Below are positions 8,308 through 17,274 of a stretch of DNA of 64,000 nt, in pieces (position 1 is the first letter of the stretch; each line of letters opens with the position of its first letter). The notes beneath the pieces were generated by a model. That model did not search any database and was not told the origin of the DNA. It was given only the letters and a program-made list of their open reading frames with translations. Source of the stretch: Rhizobium phaseoli (GTDB taxonomy: Bacteria > Pseudomonadota > Alphaproteobacteria > Rhizobiales > Rhizobiaceae); NCBI RefSeq assembly GCF_003985125.1, contig NZ_ML133566.1, positions 1 through 64,000 on the forward strand, in the 5' to 3' direction. A program made the position numbers and the translations under genes.

Positions 8308-10175
8308 GCGGCGCTTCGCCTATCGGCTATGGCCTCGCGCCGGCGAAAGCCGCCACCAGCACGCAAGCATTCGATCCGGTTTTCACCGGCCACAAACGCG
8401 TCGCCTATGGTTTCGGCATCCTCTGCTGGCTGGCCGCGCTCGGGTTTTTCTGGATCTGGTGGTGCCAGTCCGCCCATATCATTTCCTGGACTGCCTTCGC
8501 GCTCATCACTGCCGTGCTCGCCTGGATCACGCTCGTCCCGGCCTATTTCATTCTGATCTTCCTCGATGCAAGGACGATCAGTTCGCGCGTACGGCCGCCG
8601 GAAGGGCGGGTGGCGATGGTCGTCACCAAGGCGCCGTCCGAGCCCTTTGCCGTCGTCCGCGCCACGCTGCAGGCGATGCTCGATCAGGTCGGCGTCGAGT
8701 TCGATGTCTGGCTGGCCGACGAGGATCCCTCTGCGGAAACAAGGCGTTGGTGCGGGGAGCACGGCGTGCTGATCTCCACGCGAAAGGGCGTAGCGGAATA
8801 TCATCGCACGATCTGGCCGCGCCGGACCCGGTGCAAGGAAGGCAATCTTGCCTATTTCTACGACCATTTCGGCTATGCGCGTTACGATTTCGTCGCCCAA
8901 TTCGACGCCGACCATGTACCGACGCCGACTTATCTGCGGGAAGTCCTGCGCCCCTTTGCCGATCCTGACGTCGGTTATGTCTCCGCGCCCAGCATCTGTG
9001 ACGCGAATGCGGCGGCAAGCTGGGCGGCGCGCGGCAGGCTCTATGCGGAGGCAAGTCTGCATGGTTCGTTGCAGACCGGCTACAACAATGGCTGGGCGCC
9101 CCTTTGCATCGGCTCCCACTATGCGGTTCGCACATCAGCGCTTCGTGAGATCGGCGGCCTCGGCCCCGAACTTGCCGAAGATCATTCGACGACGCTGATG
9201 CTGAATGCCGGCGGCTGGCGCGGCGTCCATGCGGTCGATGCGATCGCTCACGGCGACGGTCCGGCGAATTTCGTCGATCTCGCCGTCCAGGAATTTCAAT
9301 GGTCGCGCAGCCTCGTCACCATCCTGCTACAGCATTCCCGTCGCTACCTCACCCACCTACCCTGGCGGCTGAAATTCCAGTTCGTGTTTTCGCAACTGTG
9401 GTACCCGCTTTTCTCCGCCGCCATGGCCGTGACGTTCCTGTTGCCGGTTGCCGCCTTGCTGACAGGTCATGTGTTCGTCAACGTAACCTATCCGGATTTC
9501 CTCCTGCATTTCGCGCCGATATCGATTGTGCTGACGCTGTTTGCCTTCTTCTGGCGGGCGACGGCAACCTTCAGGCCGCATGATGCGAAGCTGTTCGGCT
9601 GGGAGGGACTTGCCTTCATCTTCCTGCGTTGGCCGTGGTCGCTCGCCGGCAGCCTGGCAGCTGTTCGCGACCATATCTTCGGCTCTTTCGTCGACTTTCG
9701 CATCACGCCGAAAGGCCAGCAGCAACAGCAGTATTTGCCGCTGCGTATTGTGGCGCCCTATATCGGCCTCGCCGGTCTTTGCGCCGCCGCCATGGTGTTT
9801 GCCACCGATGTCGCCGCCGCCCAGGGCTTTTATATTTTCGCCGCGATGAATCTTTCGATCTATCTGCTGCTGACCGTGCTCATCGTCCTTCGCCATGCAA
9901 TCGAGAACGGCCTGCCGCTGCTGCCGCAGTCTCGCGGGCTATGGTTGGCGACGGCGACGGGGCTCGCGATCTGCATCACCGGCGGCATGCAGGCTGGCAG
10001 CCATGGACTGCGCAGTCTCGAGGCTCTTTCTCACGGTCAGTCGTTCATCAGCTTCAGCCAATCGCAATATGCCGTAGCCGGGGCCGGTCTCGGTGGCGGC
10101 AAAACCCGGATCGTCAAATTCCGCCTGAGGTGGAATGGATTCGGACGAATGGGACGGGACGAACAGGGTGTTTGA
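8304..10175 (+). CDS. Membrane-bound family 2 glycosyltransferase (polysaccharide synthase)
   Basis: 623 residues. Two N-terminal membrane segments (about 35-95) are followed by a GT2 catalytic domain with D201-A-D203, an EDHSTT segment and a QEFQW motif (Q329-W333) in the place of QxxRW. Several C-terminal membrane segments follow (about 360-590). This is the plan of processive cellulose/mannan synthase-like enzymes that polymerise and export a beta-glycan. In R. leguminosarum a gene called gmsA is required for a glucomannan used in root-hair attachment. The epimerases and GH26 enzyme here would suit a similar role, but I cannot confirm orthology. Confidence 0.85.
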   Translation: MSGASPIGYGLAPAKAATSTQAFDPVFTGHKRVAYGFGILCWLAALGFFWIWWCQSAHIISWTAFALITAVLAWITLVPAYFILIFLDARTISSRVRPPEGRVAMVVTKAPSEPFAVVRATLQAMLDQVGVEFDVWLADEDPSAETRRWCGEHGVLISTRKGVAEYHRTIWPRRTRCKEGNLAYFYDHFGYARYDFVAQFDADHVPTPTYLREVLRPFADPDVGYVSAPSICDANAAASWAARGRLYAEASLHGSLQTGYNNGWAPLCIGSHYAVRTSALREIGGLGPELAEDHSTTLMLNAGGWRGVHAVDAIAHGDGPANFVDLAVQEFQWSRSLVTILLQHSRRYLTHLPWRLKFQFVFSQLWYPLFSAAMAVTFLLPVAALLTGHVFVNVTYPDFLLHFAPISIVLTLFAFFWRATATFRPHDAKLFGWEGLAFIFLRWPWSLAGSLAAVRDHIFGSFVDFRITPKGQQQQQYLPLRIVAPYIGLAGLCAAAMVFATDVAAAQGFYIFAAMNLSIYLLLTVLIVLRHAIENGLPLLPQSRGLWLATATGLAICITGGMQAGSHGLRSLEALSHGQSFISFSQSQYAVAGAGLGGGKTRIVKFRLRWNGFGRMGRDEQGV

Positions 10176-10208
10176 GCCGGGAAACCGGCCAGTGTCGAGG
10201 AGGATGTC

Positions 10209-10730
10209 ATGCGTATCGGATCGAGACTCTATGGGGCGGCCCTTGCTCTCAGCCTGTGCCTGCCATTGGCAGCGCAGGCTGCCGAGATCGCGAAGAAGAA
10301 TGAGCCCACGCCGCTCAGCGCCTATGAGCTCTATCGGATCTATGGCGACAGGACCTGGACCTGGGACACCGGCGGCGGGCGCTTCATCGAGGATGGGCGG
10401 CGGTTTGTCGCCTGGGTGAACGACAAGGGCAAACAGTCCTTCGCCGAAGGCAAATGGGTCGTTGACGATCTCGGTCAGCTCTGCATGCGCGCCACCTGGA
10501 CGAATGCCGAGGGTGCCGCGCGCGCCAGCACCTGTTTCGGTCACCGCAAGATCGGCAACACGATCTATCAACGGCGCCAACCGAACGGCAACTGGTACGT
10601 CTTTCGTCATTCATCGGTGCATCAGGATGACGAATTCCGCAAGCTTGTTGCGGCGGATACGGTCAGCGCCAAGGCACACGATCTGAAGCAGCTCCTGTTG
10701 GACCAGGAACTTGCCCGAAAAGGAGGGTGA
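10209..10730 (+). CDS. DUF995-type secreted protein
   Basis: 173 residues with a cleavable signal peptide (hydrophobic stretch ending AAQAAE, about residues 1-24). The mature part has the DUF995 pattern (LYRIYGDRTWTW, RFVAWVNDKGKQSFAEGKW, WYVFRHS). Members are small periplasmic proteins of unknown function common in rhizobia. It lies 33 bases after the synthase and 3 bases before the GH26 gene. Shine-Dalgarno GAGGAGG supports this start. Confidence 0.75.
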   Translation: MRIGSRLYGAALALSLCLPLAAQAAEIAKKNEPTPLSAYELYRIYGDRTWTWDTGGGRFIEDGRRFVAWVNDKGKQSFAEGKWVVDDLGQLCMRATWTNAEGAARASTCFGHRKIGNTIYQRRQPNGNWYVFRHSSVHQDDEFRKLVAADTVSAKAHDLKQLLLDQELARKGG

Positions 10731-10733
10731 GCC

Positions 10734-11705
10734 ATGAAGAAGCTAAAGAAAAACCACCTCTCGACCGCCGCGATCGCGCTGCTGCTAGTGTGCCTCGCGG
10801 ATCTGCCGGGCCGAAGCGAGGTGCAATATGCCGGCATTGCCCCAAATCAGGCATCCAGCATGCGAGAGATCATCGACAAGCGTCCGGTGGTTCATGCCGA
10901 CGGCATCAAGTTCGGCGCCTATGACCCGCATGGGGATTTCGGCGCCCAGACGAATGTGACGACCGAAGCCCTGTTCCTGCCATGGGAAGACGTTGACCTG
11001 GAGACGCTGCGTGTCGCCGATGCCTATGCGCAGGCCAGAGGCCGCAATCTGCTGATAACCGTCGAGCCGTGGTCCTGGGACGTCGACTGGCGGCTGACCT
11101 CCGATCAGCTTCGCCGCAAGGTGCTGCGGGGCGATTACGACGTCAACATGCGGGCAATCGCGCAGATGATCTCTCAGCTGAAGAGTCCCGTCATCCTTCG
11201 TTGGGGCCAGGAGATGGAGGACAAGTCGGGCCGCTTTTCATGGTCCGGCTGGAATCCGGCCGATTACATCGCAGCCTACAAGCGGATGATGGATATCGTT
11301 CGCGACGAGGCGCCCGCCACCGAGCTCATGTGGTCGCCGAAGGGGGAGCCTGGCCTTGATGCCTATTATCCCGGCGATGATTACGTCGATCTCGTCGGTC
11401 TCTCGGTTTTCGGGCTCCAGCGCTATGACGAGCTTGCCTATAAGAAACATCGGACCTTTTCGGAGGCGTTGAAGCAGGGCTATGATCTTGTCGTCGGCTA
11501 TGGAAAGCCCATCTGGGTCGCCGAGCTCGGCTACGAAGGCGGCGACGCCTATATGAGACCCTGGATCGAAACCGCGACGCTGAAACAAAGCGCCTTCCCG
11601 AACCTTCGGGAGGTGGTCTATTTCAATGACCGCGACGTGCATGCCTGGCCCTTCAATTTGGGCCGGCCGGACTGGCGCGTAGTCGAAAGCCTGGCAGCCA
11701 ATTGA
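10734..11705 (+). CDS. Secreted GH26-like endo-glycanase (mannanase-type)
   Basis: 323 residues with an N-terminal signal sequence. The glycoside hydrolase clan A signature is visible: LRWGQEM with probable acid/base E160, and IWVAELGYEG with probable nucleophile E264. Aromatic residues (EPWSWDVDW, FSWSGWNP) would line the cleft. GH26 enzymes are mostly beta-mannanases. As the last gene of a synthase cluster it probably trims or releases the polymer, as CelC/BcsZ does for cellulose. Substrate not proven. Confidence 0.78.
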   Translation: MKKLKKNHLSTAAIALLLVCLADLPGRSEVQYAGIAPNQASSMREIIDKRPVVHADGIKFGAYDPHGDFGAQTNVTTEALFLPWEDVDLETLRVADAYAQARGRNLLITVEPWSWDVDWRLTSDQLRRKVLRGDYDVNMRAIAQMISQLKSPVILRWGQEMEDKSGRFSWSGWNPADYIAAYKRMMDIVRDEAPATELMWSPKGEPGLDAYYPGDDYVDLVGLSVFGLQRYDELAYKKHRTFSEALKQGYDLVVGYGKPIWVAELGYEGGDAYMRPWIETATLKQSAFPNLREVVYFNDRDVHAWPFNLGRPDWRVVESLAAN

Positions 11706-11760
11706 AGCATCTGAAGCGCTAATCCTTAAGATCGCACCGCGCTTCAATCAGGAGACCAGA

Positions 11761-11788
11761 AAGGCCCGCCGGGGTTTTGCGGGCCTCT
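11761..11788. terminator. Terminator-like hairpin after the polysaccharide cluster
   Basis: Stem AGGCCCGC/GCGGGCCT with a loop containing TTTT. The U tract is weak, so termination is plausible but not certain. Confidence 0.55.
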
Positions 11789-11794
11789 CCATCC

Positions 11795-11844
11795 AGAGCA
11801 CGATGCCGAAAAGTGTAAACGGTTTTCGGACGATATCATGCTCT
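11795..11844. repeat. 50-bp imperfect palindrome, rhizobial dispersed repeat
   Basis: Starts AGAGCA and ends TGCTCT, with inner arms CGATGCCGAAAA and TTTTCGGACGAT. I recognise this as a common intergenic repeat of rhizobial chromosomes. It lies between convergent genes (the GH26 gene and the solute-binding protein) and is likely transcribed as a hairpin. Confidence 0.7.
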
Positions 11845-11922
11845 AATCCTTTGATTGTGAATAGGATTCAGATTTTAGGCCAACCAGGCCTGAGATCATC
11901 CTGTTGTGGGGCAGGCGATCGA

Positions 11923-13209
11923 TCATCCCTTGATCGTCGCTTTACCTTCTTCGACGAGCCGGGCCGCCGCATCGGCCGGCGAGGTCCGTTCGAAGGCGAG
12001 TTCGTCGCAGATCGGCCGCAGCACGCGCTGGTCGAACTGGGTCGCACCCATCGGCACCGGCGGCGGATATTCGCCGACCTGATCCTTGAGAAGATTGACG
12101 TATTTGACCGTTTCCTGCTCGGTCGGGTTCAGCTGCGGCAGAATGGCTTCCCGCACAGTCGGCGACATCGGCACGCCGCGCTCGACGCCGAGAATTTTGC
12201 CGGCCTCGATGTCGTTGACGAAGAAGTCGATAAATTTCGCCGCCGCTTCGCCGTTCTTCGTCGTGGCGCCGACACTCCAGATCAGCGCCGGGCGATAGTA
12301 GTGGCCCGAAGGTCCACCTTTCTTTTCGCGCGGCAGCATGGTGATGCCGAGTTTGTTCTTGATGATCAGCTGGTAGCCGATCATCTGGTTGGAATAGGCC
12401 ATGCCGATGACCGACTTGCCGAGGCCAAGCGCATTGGTGTCGATGGTGTTTTGATCGAGCGTCTGGACGTCGGCTGCAACCGTGCCCCCCGCCTTGCGCA
12501 GCTTCTCCCAGTAATCGAACCATTCCGTGGCATCGTCGGCCGTGAAACCGAGCCCGGCACCTTCCCTCGCAAAAAGGCTCTTGCCGCGCTGGCGCAGCCA
12601 GGCGTCGAACACATAGGCGTAGCGGGCCGCATAGGGGCCTCCGCTCTTGCCGGAGGACTTGGCGAGTTCCACGGCGAGCTTGGCATATTCATCCCAGGTG
12701 AGATCAGGCGTCGGCAGTGGAATGCCTGCCTTTTCGAACTCGACCGTGTCGAAGAACATCGAGAAGGAGTTGAGGCCGAGTCCGACTCCATAGAGTTTGC
12801 CGTCGATGGTGGTCAGTTTCAGCATGTCGGCGCCGAAGGACTGAACCTTCAATGCCGAAGGGACGAACTCGTCAAGCGGCATACAGGCACCACGCTTGGA
12901 ATAGTCGGAGATCGTTCCCGGCTCGAGCTGGAAGACGTCGGCGATCGAGCGGCCGGCCATCTGTGTGGCGAGCTTCGTCCAGTAGCCGTCACCGGAGAGC
13001 GATTCACCAACGATCGTGACGCCGGGTGTTTTCGACTGGTAGAGTTTGGCGACATCGAGTGTGCGCTTGGCGCGGTCATTGGACCCCCACCACATGGCGC
13101 GCAGCGACGTGTCCGCGGCAAAAGCCGGAATGGCGCTTCCCGCGCCGAAGGCCAGGCCGGCGGCAGCACCGGCTGAACCCATCAGGAATGAACGGCGGTT
13201 GACCTGCAT
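11923..13209 (-). CDS. ABC transporter sugar-binding protein (family 1), Tat-type signal
   Basis: 428 residues, extracellular solute-binding protein family 1 (MalE/UgpB-like). The N-terminus RRSFLMGSAGAAAGLAFGAG looks like a twin-arginine signal. The mature part opens LRAMWWGSNDRAKRT and is paralogous, with the same length, to the binding protein at 22840 (LRLLWWGSQPRADRT). No permease or ATPase lies beside it, so it may use the 24133-28183 transporter. The start was set by AAAGGAGG just upstream. It is divergent from the LacI gene and likely controlled by it. Confidence 0.88.
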   Translation of the reverse strand: MQVNRRSFLMGSAGAAAGLAFGAGSAIPAFAADTSLRAMWWGSNDRAKRTLDVAKLYQSKTPGVTIVGESLSGDGYWTKLATQMAGRSIADVFQLEPGTISDYSKRGACMPLDEFVPSALKVQSFGADMLKLTTIDGKLYGVGLGLNSFSMFFDTVEFEKAGIPLPTPDLTWDEYAKLAVELAKSSGKSGGPYAARYAYVFDAWLRQRGKSLFAREGAGLGFTADDATEWFDYWEKLRKAGGTVAADVQTLDQNTIDTNALGLGKSVIGMAYSNQMIGYQLIIKNKLGITMLPREKKGGPSGHYYRPALIWSVGATTKNGEAAAKFIDFFVNDIEAGKILGVERGVPMSPTVREAILPQLNPTEQETVKYVNLLKDQVGEYPPPVPMGATQFDQRVLRPICDELAFERTSPADAAARLVEEGKATIKG

Positions 13210-13300
13210 GCTATCCTCCTTTTCCCCATCTGCCCGCTGCCATCCTCCAACGGCGTATCTGTCGGGCATTTCGCAGGCAGACTACGCAAAAAAATAATTA

Positions 13301-13344
13301 TTGCAAGGAAAACACGACAGTCTTGCAAATTTGTGTAATTTGCA
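13301..13344. promoter_or_regulatory. Candidate LacI-family operators in the divergent promoter
   Basis: Two overlapping inverted repeats lie between the binding-protein and LacI genes: TTGCAAG (13301-13307) with CTTGCAA (13322-13328), and TGCAAAT (13324-13330) with ATTTGCA (13338-13344). The second ends 12 bases before the LacI start codon, suggesting autoregulation. Neither has the usual central CG of LacI sites. Confidence 0.55.
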
Positions 13345-13356
13345 TAAGCTTTGCCC

Positions 13357-14388
13357 ATGAGTGATGAGAAAATCAGACGGCCGCGTCAGGCCGATATCGC
13401 CACACTGGCCGGCGTTTCCGTCTCCACGGTGTCGCGTGTGCTCGCCAACGAGCCCGGCATCAGTGAAACCGTTCGCCGCCAGATCCTGAAGGTCGCGGCC
13501 GAGCACGGTTACCCGGTCAAGCCTACTACCGAGGCCGTTGCCGGCGGATTGGCGCTGATCGCCAGCGACGGCGTTACGGGCGGCCTCAGCGTCTTTTACG
13601 AGGCGATCGTCGAGGGTCTGCGCGCCGGCGCCGCCGAAGCAGGCATGCCGTTCGAAGTCCGGATGGTCCGGGAGGATCGCATCACGCCGGACACCGCGCG
13701 CGAGTACATGCAGGCCGCAGCCGCCGAAGGCCTCTTTCTCGTCGGCATCGATCCGAACGAGATGCTGCGCGACTGGCTGCAGGACGCCATGATGCCGACC
13801 GTGCTTGTCAATGGCACCGACCCCGGAATGCGTTTCGATGGGGTTTCGCCGGCCAATTTCTTCGGCGCCTATCAGGCGACCGGCCGGCTGACAAAGGCCG
13901 GCCATCGCCGCATCCTGCATCTGAGCGGCTCTCATCGCCAGACGATCCGTGAGCGTATCCGCGGTTTCGAGGCGGCGATTGCCGCTGTCCCTGGCGCCGA
14001 AGGTCGTTTCGTATCCATGACGCTGCAGGGCAGCGCCAGCCGCGAGGCCCATGAGCGCACGGCGGCGATCCTCGCCGAGGATGCCGGCTTCACTGCCGCC
14101 TTCTGCATGAATGATTTCATCGCTGTCGGGGTGCTTGAGGCTGTAATCGAAGCGGGCCTGCGTGTGCCGGAGGATTTCGCGATCGTCGGCTTCGATGATC
14201 TGCCCTGTGCGCTGATGACCAATCCGCAGCTTTCCACCATGCGCGTCGACCGCGCCGCCCTCGGCCGCGAGGCCATTTCGCTGATGCTGTCCCGTTTCCG
14301 CAACAGGACGGCGCCGGCGCGCCACATCTGCCAAGCTGTCGTTCCCGTTGCGGGAGGGACCGTTGTGAACATCGAACCCCATGAGTGA
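13357..14388 (+). CDS. LacI-family transcriptional regulator
   Basis: 343 residues. The N-terminal helix-turn-helix and hinge (ADIATLAGVSVSTVSRVLANE) are classical LacI. A periplasmic-binding-like effector domain follows, ending with the dimer/ligand segment FAIVGFDDLPCALMTNPQLSTMRVD. It likely senses a sugar or sugar acid and represses both the divergent binding-protein gene and the two genes it overlaps downstream. The in-frame TTG at 13351 was rejected in favour of the ATG. Confidence 0.92.
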   Translation: MSDEKIRRPRQADIATLAGVSVSTVSRVLANEPGISETVRRQILKVAAEHGYPVKPTTEAVAGGLALIASDGVTGGLSVFYEAIVEGLRAGAAEAGMPFEVRMVREDRITPDTAREYMQAAAAEGLFLVGIDPNEMLRDWLQDAMMPTVLVNGTDPGMRFDGVSPANFFGAYQATGRLTKAGHRRILHLSGSHRQTIRERIRGFEAAIAAVPGAEGRFVSMTLQGSASREAHERTAAILAEDAGFTAAFCMNDFIAVGVLEAVIEAGLRVPEDFAIVGFDDLPCALMTNPQLSTMRVDRAALGREAISLMLSRFRNRTAPARHICQAVVPVAGGTVVNIEPHE

Positions 14389-16249
14389 TCCGATGACCTA
14401 TGATCCCGCCAGCGCCAATCCGCTCGCCGGCAACCCGCTCGAAACCCGCGCCGACATGAGCCGCGCCGTGCTTGATCTCTTCGATCCGCTGCTTGCCTGC
14501 TTTTCGAAAGGCAATGCCCGCGTCAGGCTGAGCGGTGCTGCCGCCCATTTCGACCGGGCGGCGGCCGATCTCGAAGGTTTCGCCCGGCCGCTCTGGGGAT
14601 TGGTGCCGCTTGGCGCGGGCAATGGCGATTTCGCCCACTGGCATCGTTTTGCCGAAGGCCTCGCCAACGGCACCGACCCCGCCCATCCCGAATATTGGGG
14701 AACGGTCAATGGCCGCGATCAGCGGATGGTCGAGCTTGCCGCTCTCGGTTTTGCCCTGGCGCTGGTGCCGGAAAAGATCTGGGAGCCGCTCGATGGGCGC
14801 GCCCGCGGCAATGTCATCGCCTATCTCAAGCAGGTCCGACAGTTCGACTATGCCGACAACAACTGGAAATTCTTCCGGATTTTCGTCGACATCGCCCTCG
14901 ATCGCCTCGGCGCCGATTTCGACCGCAGCCTGACGCGGCAATATCTGGAGGAACTCGAAGGCTTCTATATTGGCGACGGCTGGTATCGCGACGGAAACGT
15001 GCGCCGAATCGATCACTACATTCCCTTCGCCATGCATTTTTATGGCTTGATCTATTCGAAGCTCGTCGACGACGATTACGCCAGGCGCTACCGCGAACGC
15101 GCCATTCTGTTCGCCCGGGATTTCCGCCACTGGTTTGCTGCCGATGGGGCGACCATTCCCTTCGGTCGCAGCCTGACCTATCGCTTCGCCTGCGCCGGCT
15201 TCTGGTCGGCACTCGCCTTTGCCGGTGTCGAGGCCTTGCCGTGGGGCGAGGTCAAACACCTCTGCCTGCAGCATCTGCGCTGGTGGAGGGACAAGCCGAT
15301 CGCCGATCGGGACGGCGTGCTGTCGATCGGTTTCGGCTATCCGAACCTCTTGATGTCGGAGAGCTACAATTCCGCCGGCTCGCCCTATTGGGCGTTGAAG
15401 GCCTTTCTGCCGCTGGCGATCCCGCAGGATCATCCGTTCTGGACCGCTGAGGAGAAGGCGCCGGAGCCGTCGTCAGCAGCCGTCCCCCAGCGCCATCCCG
15501 GCATGCTGATCATGCGGGCGGGCGGCGACGTCATGGCCCTGTCCTCTGGCCAGGAAAACCTGCAGATGCGTTTCGGCACGGAAAAATACGCGAAATTCGC
15601 CTATTCCGCCCGATACGGCTTCAGCGTCGAATCCGATGAGCGCGGCTTTGCGCTGGCGGCTTTCGATTCGATGCTGGCCTTCAGTGATGACGGGCTGCAC
15701 TACCGCGTGCGCGAGACGAATGAGGAAGCCAGGCTCGCGGGTGATGTGCTTTATGCGAAATGGTCACCTTTCCCCGATGTCAGCGTCGAAAGCTGGCTGG
15801 CGCCCGCGGCCCCCTGGCATATCCGTCTCCACCGGATCAGGGCGGCCCGGCCGCTGAGGGTCGCCGAAGGCGGCTTTGCCATCGCTCGCCGGGACTTCGA
15901 ACTGGACACGCTGTCGGCGTCGGATGGGGCTGCCTATGCGATCGGAGAAACCGATTTCAGCGGTATTCTCGACTTGGGTTCGTCGCTCGAACGTGTCGGG
16001 CTCGCGCAGAAGGCCCAACCCAACACCAATGTGATCGTCGCCAAGACCATCGTGCCGCAGCTGCGCGGCCAGATTCCGGCCGGCGAAACAATTCTGATAA
16101 CCGCGGTGCTGGCGCTCGACGATCCCGCCGCCGTCGCCTCCGCCTGGACCCGGCCGCCGAAAGCGCCTGATCTTGCGGCGCTGGAGGCACTGGTGCGGGA
16201 AAAGGGCGTGACGGTCAGCGCCATCGAAGCGCCGGGTCAAATGCCATGA
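14381..16249 (+). CDS. DUF2264-domain protein (probable glycoside hydrolase)
   Basis: 622 residues matching DUF2264 throughout: GLVPLGAG, NNWKFFRIFVDIAL, DGWYRDGNVRRIDHYIPFAMH, and SYNSAGSPYWALKAF. This alpha/alpha-barrel-like family has been linked to glucuronidase-type glycoside hydrolases; I state that link from general knowledge and cannot assign catalytic residues. There is no signal peptide, so it acts in the cytoplasm on imported material. It overlaps the LacI stop by 8 bases and the next gene by ATGA, so the three genes form an operon. Activity on a glucuronide would match uxaC-uxuB at 31.9-34.8 kb. Confidence 0.8.
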   Translation: MSDPMTYDPASANPLAGNPLETRADMSRAVLDLFDPLLACFSKGNARVRLSGAAAHFDRAAADLEGFARPLWGLVPLGAGNGDFAHWHRFAEGLANGTDPAHPEYWGTVNGRDQRMVELAALGFALALVPEKIWEPLDGRARGNVIAYLKQVRQFDYADNNWKFFRIFVDIALDRLGADFDRSLTRQYLEELEGFYIGDGWYRDGNVRRIDHYIPFAMHFYGLIYSKLVDDDYARRYRERAILFARDFRHWFAADGATIPFGRSLTYRFACAGFWSALAFAGVEALPWGEVKHLCLQHLRWWRDKPIADRDGVLSIGFGYPNLLMSESYNSAGSPYWALKAFLPLAIPQDHPFWTAEEKAPEPSSAAVPQRHPGMLIMRAGGDVMALSSGQENLQMRFGTEKYAKFAYSARYGFSVESDERGFALAAFDSMLAFSDDGLHYRVRETNEEARLAGDVLYAKWSPFPDVSVESWLAPAAPWHIRLHRIRAARPLRVAEGGFAIARRDFELDTLSASDGAAYAIGETDFSGILDLGSSLERVGLAQKAQPNTNVIVAKTIVPQLRGQIPAGETILITAVLALDDPAAVASAWTRPPKAPDLAALEALVREKGVTVSAIEAPGQMP

Positions 16250-17256
16250 GCCGTCCGGCAATCGTCCTTGCCATGGAGCCGTCGCGCACGGAGCACGTCC
16301 TGCCCGACGCGATCCTGCGCCGGCTCGATACGGTCGGCCGCCTGCTGGATCGCGAGCCGCTCCAGCGCCTCGACGACGCACGCGCAAGACGGCTGCTTTC
16401 CGAAGCCGAAATCCTGATCACCGGTTGGGGCGCAGCCTATGTCGGGCCGGAGATTGCCGCTGCCGCGCCGCGGCTACGCCTCATCGTCCATGCGGCGGGC
16501 ACGGTGAAGGGCATCATCGACGAGGCCATCTTCGACGCCGGCATAACAGTCAGCCATTCGGCCGAGGCCAATGCCGTGCCGGTCGCCGAATTCACCCTTG
16601 CCGCGATCCTCTTCGCCGGCAAGCGCGCCTTCCGGTTCCGCGACCTCTACGTCGCCGACCGCAACCGCGATCGCACCTATCCGATGCAGCGCGAGGCGAT
16701 CGGCAACTATGGCCGCACCCTCGGCATTATCGGCGCCTCGCGCATCGGCCGGCGGGTGATCGAGCTGTTGAAACCCTTCGAATACAGGCTGCTGCTGTTC
16801 GATCCCATGGTCGATGCCGCCGAGGCAGCCGGGCTGGGAGCTGAAAAGGTCGAGCTCGAGGCACTGATGCGGCGCGCCGACATCGTTTCCCTGCACGCGC
16901 CGTCGCTGCCCTCGACGCAGCATATGATCGATGCATCAAGACTATCGCTGATGAAGGACGGCGCGACGCTAATCAACACCGCGCGTGGCATCCTCATCGA
17001 TGAGGCGGCCCTGCTTTCCGAGCTGAAAACCGGCCGCATCGACGCCGTCATCGATGTCACCGATCCGGAAATTCCGGAGATGGGTTCTGCCTTTTACGAC
17101 CTGCCGAACGTTTTCCTGACGCCGCACATTGCCGGCGCCATCGGCCTGGAACGGGCGCGTCTCGGCGAAATGGCGGCCGATGAGGTCGAGCGTTTTACGA
17201 CCGGCCGGCCGCTGCTCTACCAGATCCGCCGGCAGGATCTCGAAAACATGGCCTGA
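16246..17256 (+). CDS. D-isomer-specific 2-hydroxyacid dehydrogenase
   Basis: 336 residues. The NAD-binding segment LGIIGASRIGRRVIELL, the conserved INTARGILIDEAALLSEL, the Asp/Glu region DVTDPEIP and the catalytic-His segment FLTPHIAGA define the family. It reduces or oxidises a 2-keto/2-hydroxy acid; the substrate is unknown. It is the last gene of the LacI operon (ATGA overlap with the DUF2264 gene) and ends convergently 18 bases from the next operon. Confidence 0.88.
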   Translation: MSRPAIVLAMEPSRTEHVLPDAILRRLDTVGRLLDREPLQRLDDARARRLLSEAEILITGWGAAYVGPEIAAAAPRLRLIVHAAGTVKGIIDEAIFDAGITVSHSAEANAVPVAEFTLAAILFAGKRAFRFRDLYVADRNRDRTYPMQREAIGNYGRTLGIIGASRIGRRVIELLKPFEYRLLLFDPMVDAAEAAGLGAEKVELEALMRRADIVSLHAPSLPSTQHMIDASRLSLMKDGATLINTARGILIDEAALLSELKTGRIDAVIDVTDPEIPEMGSAFYDLPNVFLTPHIAGAIGLERARLGEMAADEVERFTTGRPLLYQIRRQDLENMA

Positions 17257-17274
17257 CGCGTCCAGCGCTTAGCG

